A stretch of DNA of 38,563 nt from Gemmatimonadota bacterium (GTDB lineage Bacteria; Gemmatimonadota; Gemmatimonadetes; Gemmatimonadales; Gemmatimonadaceae), in NCBI GenBank assembly GCA_019510405.1, contig JAEKKK010000116.1:1-38563 (forward strand), read 5' to 3'. The first letter of the stretch is position 1, and every line of letters starts with the position of its first letter. A model generated the notes under the pieces. The model saw only the letters and a program-made list of their open reading frames with translations. It was not told the DNA's origin and did no database searches. This document shows positions 33,849-38,563 of this stretch, piece by piece. The position numbers and the translations under genes were made by a program.

Positions 33849-34532
33849 GTGGCGAACGGCGGTCGGCTCATCGTCTTCGAGGGCGGCGAGGGCACGGGGA
33901 AGTCGACCCAGCTCCGCCGGCTCGCCGATCTCCTCACCGAGCGTGGCATCCGTCACCGCTCGCTGCGCGAACCGGGGGGCACACCGCTGGGGTCGGAGGT
34001 GCGGCGCATCCTCCTCCACGTCGAGGACGAGATCGAGCCGCGAGCCGAAGCGCTGCTGTTCATGGCCTCGCGCGCGCAACTGGTGGCTCGTGAGATCCGT
34101 CCCGCGCTCGAGCGCGGCGAGTGGGTGCTGCTCGACCGCTTCTTCCTGAGCACGTACGCGTATCAGATCGCTGGACGTGCGTTACCGGAACACGAGGTGA
34201 GGGAAGCGAATCGCTTCGCGACCGGCGGGCTGGTACCGGACCTGACACTGCTGCTCACGTTGCCGGTGCAGGAAGGACTCGCGCGCGCCGCGGGACGATC
34301 CGCGACATACGACCGGATCGAAGCGACGGGGGAGCCGTTCCACCGGCGGGTCGCCGACGCGTTCGACGGCTTCGCGCAGCCCGCATGGCAGGCCGGACAC
34401 CCGGAGTGCGGTCCGATCGTCTCCATCGATGGAGGGGGAAGCGAACAGGACGTTGCTTCGCGGGTGCAGCGCGTGCTGTTGGCCCAGTGGCCCGGAACTT
34501 TCCCGGACTTCACGGCATCTGATCATCGTTGA
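33849..34532 (+). CDS. tmk: Thymidylate kinase
   Basis: Phosphorylates dTMP to dTDP. The 227-aa protein has the P-loop FEGGEGTGKSTQ, the REPGGTPLGSEVR substrate segment, the DRFFLSTYAYQ motif (Phe where DRY/DRH is more common), GGLVPDLTLLLTLPV and the lid-like AAGRSATYDRIE region. The GTG at 33849 gives a normal N-terminus (MANGGRLIVFEG). It lies in the rpmE-prfA-prmC run. Confidence 0.93.
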   Translation: MANGGRLIVFEGGEGTGKSTQLRRLADLLTERGIRHRSLREPGGTPLGSEVRRILLHVEDEIEPRAEALLFMASRAQLVAREIRPALERGEWVLLDRFFLSTYAYQIAGRALPEHEVREANRFATGGLVPDLTLLLTLPVQEGLARAAGRSATYDRIEATGEPFHRRVADAFDGFAQPAWQAGHPECGPIVSIDGGGSEQDVASRVQRVLLAQWPGTFPDFTASDHR

Positions 34533-34575
34533 CGGCGCTACCCGGCGACGTCGCAGTATTCAGCGCAGGAGCAGG

Positions 34576-36159
34576 ATGCGATCACGAGCGATAATCGTCG
34601 CCGCGGTGTTGTCGAGCGCCCTCGTGTCTGGGGGCTGGCTGATGGAGAAGAAGGGCGTGCCGCGCGCGCCGCTGGGAGCGGCAGAGGGAGCGCAGTTGTT
34701 CGAGGAGGTACTCGGGCACGTGCGCCGCGACTACGTGGACACGCTCCCGGATTCGCTCCTCTACCGGAAGGCCGTGGCCGGTGTGCTCGACCAGCTGCAC
34801 GACCCGCACAGCGTCTACCTCGATTCTCGCCGCCTGAGCCGGCTCGACGAGAGCACGAGCGGACACTACGCCGGTGTCGGCATCCAGATGGACGTACGGG
34901 ACAGCGGCATCACGGTGGTCGCGACGCTGCGCGGCACGCCGGCCGAGCAGGTGGGGATCCTGCCGGGCGACCGCATCGTCGAGATCGACGGGAAGTCGAC
35001 GCTCGGGCTGACGTCCGACGAGGCGCTGAAGACGCTGCGCGGCCCGGCGGGGAGCAACGTGCGCGTCGTGGTCGATCGCTCACCGATGACGACCCCGCTC
35101 CAGTTCACGATCACGCGGCGCGACATCTCGGTCAATCCGGTGCAGCACGCGCTGCTCCTGCCGGATGGCGTGGGCTACGTCGATCTCACGGTGTTCAGCG
35201 CCGATGCCGCCACCGATCTCGGCGCCGCGATCGATTCGCTGCGCGCGAAGGGCGCGCGCTCGCTGGTGCTCGACCTGCGCGGAGATCCCGGCGGACTCCT
35301 CGACCAGGGGATCGGCGTGGCCGACCTGTTCCTCGACGCGGGACAGTCGATCGTCTCGACGCATGGGCGGGTGGCCGATGAGAATCGCACCTACGCGGAC
35401 CGGGCGCCGCAGCGGTGGGCGAAGATGCCGCTCGTCGTGCTCGCCGACAGCGGTTCGGCGTCGGCGAGCGAGATCGTCGCCGGGGCACTGCAGGATCACG
35501 ACCGTGCGCTCGTCGTGGGCACGGCGACGTACGGCAAGGGAAGCGCACAGCGCGTCTTCCGGCTCGAGGACGGCGCCGTGAAGCTGACGACGGCGCTCTG
35601 GTACACCCCGAGCGGACGGAGCATCAACCGGCCGAGACGCGACGACGGCGATGCCGGCGACGACGACGTGCCGGCGCAGACCGACAGTACCAAGCCGCGG
35701 CCGGCCTTCAAGACGGACGCTGGACGCACGGTGCTCGGCGGGGGCGGGATCGTGCCGGACGTCGAAGTGCCGAACCGTCCGGTGACGAGCGAGGACAAGG
35801 CGCTGCAGACGGCGCTCGGCAGCAAGGTGCCGAAGTTCCGCGACGCGATGGTGGACTACGCGCTGGCGCTGAAGGCATCGAAGAGCATCACCAGCCCGGA
35901 TTTCGTCGTCACGCCGGCGATGCGCGATGAGCTCTATCGGCGCATGAAGGGCCGCGGAGTCGTCGTCGACCGGGCGGTGTACGATGCCGCTTCGCCGCTC
36001 GTGTCCCGCGTGCTTGCGGCGCAGATCACGCGGTTCGTATTCGGCACGCAGGAAGAGTTCGCGCGGGGACTGCGCGAGGACTCGACGCTGGCACGAGCAC
36101 GACAACTGCTGCAGGGCGCGGACACTCAGGCCGATCTGTTGAAGCGCGCCAAGCGGTAG
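34576..36159 (+). CDS. S41 family C-terminal processing peptidase
   Basis: Tail-specific serine protease acting outside the cytoplasm. The 527-aa protein has an N-terminal signal or anchor (IIVAAVLSSALVSGGWLM), a PDZ domain (about 95-180, GVGIQMDVRDSGITVVATLRGTPAEQVGILPGDRIVEIDGKS), and the protease core with Ser294 in DSGSASASEIV and Lys321 in YGKGSAQ. LWYTPSGRSINRP and GGGGIVPDV follow, and a C-terminal helical domain covers about 400-527. The ATG at 34576 has AGGAG just upstream. A short insert (DDGDAGDDDVPAQTDSTKPRP) follows the core. Confidence 0.92.
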   Translation: MRSRAIIVAAVLSSALVSGGWLMEKKGVPRAPLGAAEGAQLFEEVLGHVRRDYVDTLPDSLLYRKAVAGVLDQLHDPHSVYLDSRRLSRLDESTSGHYAGVGIQMDVRDSGITVVATLRGTPAEQVGILPGDRIVEIDGKSTLGLTSDEALKTLRGPAGSNVRVVVDRSPMTTPLQFTITRRDISVNPVQHALLLPDGVGYVDLTVFSADAATDLGAAIDSLRAKGARSLVLDLRGDPGGLLDQGIGVADLFLDAGQSIVSTHGRVADENRTYADRAPQRWAKMPLVVLADSGSASASEIVAGALQDHDRALVVGTATYGKGSAQRVFRLEDGAVKLTTALWYTPSGRSINRPRRDDGDAGDDDVPAQTDSTKPRPAFKTDAGRTVLGGGGIVPDVEVPNRPVTSEDKALQTALGSKVPKFRDAMVDYALALKASKSITSPDFVVTPAMRDELYRRMKGRGVVVDRAVYDAASPLVSRVLAAQITRFVFGTQEEFARGLREDSTLARARQLLQGADTQADLLKRAKR

Positions 36160-36179
36160 CGCGAGGTGATCAAATCGAG

Positions 36180-36203
36180 AACGGCCCGCGGAAGCGGGCC
36201 GTT
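36180..36203. terminator. Shared terminator between convergent genes
   Basis: A 10-bp perfect stem (AACGGCCCGC 36180-36189 / GCGGGCCGTT 36194-36203) has a GGAA loop. It lies between the S41 protease stop (36159) and the stop of the convergent gene at 36212. TTTT follows 5 nt after the stem on the plus strand; on the minus strand only weak T content follows. Confidence 0.6.
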
Positions 36204-36211
36204 CGACGTTT

Positions 36212-37261
36212 TCAGGAGCGATCCGGACGAAGCTTGACGGTGATGACGTAGATGTAGTCCATCCCGAACTTCATCGCCGCCTCCTCGCGCTTCCAGTAGC
36301 GGACTTCCTCGACGTGGCTCGCGGTGATCTCGCGCAACGAAGTGAATCCCTCGACGCGCTGGTTGTTGACGAACACCGGATGCTCGCCGGCCAGGAAGGT
36401 GCCGCGTGCCATCGGCCCGAACAGCGTGGGACGGAGACGTGCCAGCGCGTCGACCAGATTTGCCTGCTCGATCCCCTGCTGCGAGAGCTCGTCTCCGCTG
36501 ACGATATAGAGCGTGCGTGGACCGGCCGCCGCCTTCGGCTCCGGCGCCTTCGCCTCGACCGGCGGCGGCGCCGACTGCGGTCGGATGACGACGTCACCGC
36601 GCTCCGGATCGCCGCGCATTCCGAAGTCGTACGTGTTCTGCACGACCTGCTGGATCGGCGAGCCGTCCTTCTGTGCGGGCACGAAGCGCGTCCGTTTCAG
36701 CGACTCACGGATCGCGTCGATGAACGGCTCGGCGGCGGCGTTGAGGGCGCGAAAGCTCTCGATGTTCGGCCGGCCGTCGGTGTCGACGATGAACATCGTG
36801 CTCACCAGTGCCCGCGTGCCCTGCGCCGCGAGCGCCGGCGGGTAGACCGGACGCGGACTGCCGGGCAGCGCGGAGGCGGGCGACGTGACGTCGCGCGCGA
36901 ACAGCGCCGACGCGAACGTCGACGGGACGTCCGGCACAGAGAACTGCTTCTCGACCGTCTTCCCGCTGTCGAGTTTGACGATGGGGCTGACGAACGACGC
37001 TCCGGCGACGAGCACCACGAGCCGGTACACGCCGGCGGATGGCGCGTCGAGATAGAACGCGCCGTCATTGCTCGCGGACGCCGACGCGACGACCTGTGCG
37101 CTGTCGTTGACCAGCGCGACGGCCGCGCCGCCAAGTGGCTTCTTCGAGTCGATCTGCACCACCTGGCCGCCCAGCGTCTGCGAGGCGAGCCGCGGTGCCG
37201 CTGCGCTCAGGAGGGCGAGCGTGCCAGCGAGCGTGGTGCGTGCGGAGGAGGAGAGACGCAT
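36212..37261 (-). CDS. Hybrid carboxypeptidase-regulatory / TonB-C / plug-like protein
   Basis: The 349-aa secreted protein has a signal peptide (TTLAGTLALLSAAAPRLASQ), a carboxypeptidase-regulatory (Ig-like) domain (GGQVVQIDSKKPLGGAAVALVNDS..GVYRLVVLVAG), a TonB C-terminal-like segment (PVYPPALAAQGTRALVSTMFIVDTDGRPNIESFRALNAAAEPFIDAIRESLKRTRFVPAQKDG), a Pro/Ala linker, and a last segment like the plug of TonB-dependent receptors (QQGIEQANLVDALARLRPTLFG..FVNNQRVEGFTSLREITASHVEEVRYWKREEAAMKFG). No beta-barrel follows. The ATG at 37261 was chosen because the signal peptide begins there. The function is unknown. Confidence 0.78.
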   Translation of the reverse strand: MRLSSSARTTLAGTLALLSAAAPRLASQTLGGQVVQIDSKKPLGGAAVALVNDSAQVVASASASNDGAFYLDAPSAGVYRLVVLVAGASFVSPIVKLDSGKTVEKQFSVPDVPSTFASALFARDVTSPASALPGSPRPVYPPALAAQGTRALVSTMFIVDTDGRPNIESFRALNAAAEPFIDAIRESLKRTRFVPAQKDGSPIQQVVQNTYDFGMRGDPERGDVVIRPQSAPPPVEAKAPEPKAAAGPRTLYIVSGDELSQQGIEQANLVDALARLRPTLFGPMARGTFLAGEHPVFVNNQRVEGFTSLREITASHVEEVRYWKREEAAMKFGMDYIYVITVKLRPDRS

Positions 37262-37356
37262 GGCGACGGAGACTGGGGCGCCGAGCAGGCGAACGGAGTG
37301 GTCCGCCCGCCCTGCGCACACGGCTTCTGGATACTACCTCGTGGCGCGCACGAAGG

Positions 37357-38563
37357 TCACCGGGGCACCGCGGCGCGGGAGACCCAGCTGGCGCGCGGAG
37401 CGACGTCGACGAGCGACTGATACACCAGCGTGTGGAACTTGGAGGCGATGTCGGTGCGCAGCGGAAGCTGGTTGATCATGAAGACGATGACGAGCCGGTC
37501 GGCGGGATCGACCTGGTAGTTGCTGCCGTATGCACCTCCCCAGCCGAACGAGCCCACCGGTGCGAGGCCGTCAGCGCCGGGCTTCTCGACGACCTCGAAG
37601 CCGAGGCCGAAACCACGTCCGGCGCTCCCGTACACGGTGATCTGGTTGGAGGTCATCACGTCGACCATCAACGGCGAGAGGATGCGCACGCCGTCGAGCT
37701 CTCCCCGGTTGAGGATCATCTGGAGAAAGCGCGCATAGTCGCGCGCCGTGGAGACGATGCCGGCTCCGCCGGAGAAGCTCTGACGTGGCCCCTCCACGTA
37801 GTGCCCCTGGCCACGCGCTCCCTCCGGGGCGCGCACGACGCGCCCCGTGCTGTCGTTGGCGTACAGCGTGACGAGACGCGTGCGCTTCGCGGTGGGCACG
37901 AAGAAATACGTGTCGTTCATGCCGAGCGGCCCGGTGATGCGCGTGCGGATGAACTCATCCAGAGGCACCCCCGAGGCGCGCTCGACGACGCAGCCGAGGA
38001 TGTCCGTGTTGTACCCATAGACGAACGCGTCACCCGGCTGCGAGACGAAGGGGAGCGACGCGAGCCGCTCCATCGTCGTGCACACCGGCTCCGACTTGTC
38101 GGCGGTGTACCAGCCGAACCCCGCGGCGGGACCCAACCCCTTCGCCTCGTACTGCCGGCTCACGAAGAAATCCGTCCCGTAGGAGATTCCCGCGGTGTGC
38201 GTGAGGAGGTCCTTGATCGTGATCTGCCGCTTCGCGGGGACGACGGTGCGCCCCGAGTCGGCGCGCGAGGCGACCGTCGTGTGCGCGAACGCGGGAATGA
38301 ACCGGCTGACCGTGTCGGTGAGCGCGATCTTTCCCTCCTCGACGAGCATGAGGATGGCGGTGCTCGTGATCGCCTTCGACTGCGACGCGATGCGGAACAT
38401 GGCGTCCTGCGTCATCGGTCGCTTCGATTCGCGGTCGAGCCAGCCGACCGACTTCTGGTAGATCGGTTGGCCGTCGCGCAACACGAGGGCGACCGCGCCG
38501 GCAACCCGCCCGGAGTCGACGTACTGCTGCAGGAAGCGATCGATGCGCGCGAGCCGATCGGGG
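37357..38563 (-). CDS. Serine hydrolase of the beta-lactamase (class C-like / esterase) family, 5' end beyond the window
   Basis: The visible 401 codons run to the right edge without a start; the frame continues upstream as DRLARIDRFLQQYVDSGRVAGAVALVLRDG, which is the usual N-terminal region. The catalytic Ser-Lys is in IASQSKAITS (SxxK), and the Tyr is in FVYGYNTDILGCVVE, aligned with YSVSTDVLG of family VIII esterases. HTAGISYG and GGAYGSNYQVDP are also seen. These proteins are esterases, D-amino acid peptidases or beta-lactamase relatives. Activity against antibiotics is not implied by the sequence. Confidence 0.88.
   Translation of the reverse strand, partial: PDRLARIDRFLQQYVDSGRVAGAVALVLRDGQPIYQKSVGWLDRESKRPMTQDAMFRIASQSKAITSTAILMLVEEGKIALTDTVSRFIPAFAHTTVASRADSGRTVVPAKRQITIKDLLTHTAGISYGTDFFVSRQYEAKGLGPAAGFGWYTADKSEPVCTTMERLASLPFVSQPGDAFVYGYNTDILGCVVERASGVPLDEFIRTRITGPLGMNDTYFFVPTAKRTRLVTLYANDSTGRVVRAPEGARGQGHYVEGPRQSFSGGAGIVSTARDYARFLQMILNRGELDGVRILSPLMVDVMTSNQITVYGSAGRGFGLGFEVVEKPGADGLAPVGSFGWGGAYGSNYQVDPADRLVIVFMINQLPLRTDIASKFHTLVYQSLVDVAPRASWVSRAAVPR

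Noticed and set aside
34529-34560. TTGACG followed by AGTATT upstream of the S41 protease as a promoter.
   Set aside because: The spacer is 19-20 nt and the -10 is poor; read-through from tmk is as likely.

Overview
This is a high-GC stretch of a Gram-negative bacterial chromosome with very tight gene packing; many neighbours share ATGA or GTGA stop/start overlaps. A short primary sigma factor without region 1.1, a SpoIID-type lipoprotein in an organism with TonB-type and Lnb/DUF4105-type envelope proteins, and S23-type four-helix-bundle debris together suggest Gemmatimonadota. That placement is inferred from style and content, not from a search. No rRNA, tRNA, CRISPR, prophage or intact insertion sequence was seen.

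Left part (1-9376, minus strand). A P-II signalling protein runs off the left edge. It has its own promoter in an AT-rich island and a long leader. To its right is a sulfate-assimilation operon read right to left: leader peptide, osmC-like, cysN with a C-terminal APS-kinase-like domain, cysD, cysC, cysH (APS-reductase type), a TauE/SafE permease, a siroheme sulfite/nitrite reductase and cysK, ending in a clear terminator at 801-830. The genes cover sulfate activation, reduction to sulfide and capture as cysteine. The operon is preceded by what looks like a complete cysteine-responsive transcription attenuator (9097-9238): a 25-codon leader ORF with three consecutive Cys codons, a 12-bp antiterminator and a 10-bp terminator that share 8 nt. 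The sulfite reductase gene carries a frameshift near 3260-3268.

Middle left (9377-16838). A small zinc-ribbon membrane protein is divergent from a six-gene plus-strand run: larE, a 94-aa unknown, thpR, a membrane-anchored unknown, an NtrC-type response regulator and a small membrane protein. An aldehyde dehydrogenase and signal peptidase I (lepB) follow.

Middle (16839-26780). The primary-type sigma factor is followed by a decayed S23/four-helix-bundle cassette bounded by inverted GTGAAC-type repeats, then yajQ. A DUF4173-type membrane protein converges on yajQ, and the two stop codons overlap within one CTAG. Divergent from it is a coupled operon of rimO, hemL, a SpoIID-domain lipoprotein, a Gfo/Idh/MocA oxidoreductase and a DUF4105 protein.

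Right part (26785-38563). On the minus strand are a GAF plus HD-GYP phosphodiesterase, a CsgG-like secreted protein, and an MBL-fold hydrolase paired with a Crp/Fnr regulator. Divergent from crp is a housekeeping run: rpmE, prfA (apparently with a CTG start), prmC, a YlbF-family gene, tmk and an S41 protease. After a terminator shared by convergent genes come a protein joining carboxypeptidase-regulatory, TonB-C and plug-like segments, and a serine beta-lactamase-like hydrolase cut by the right edge.
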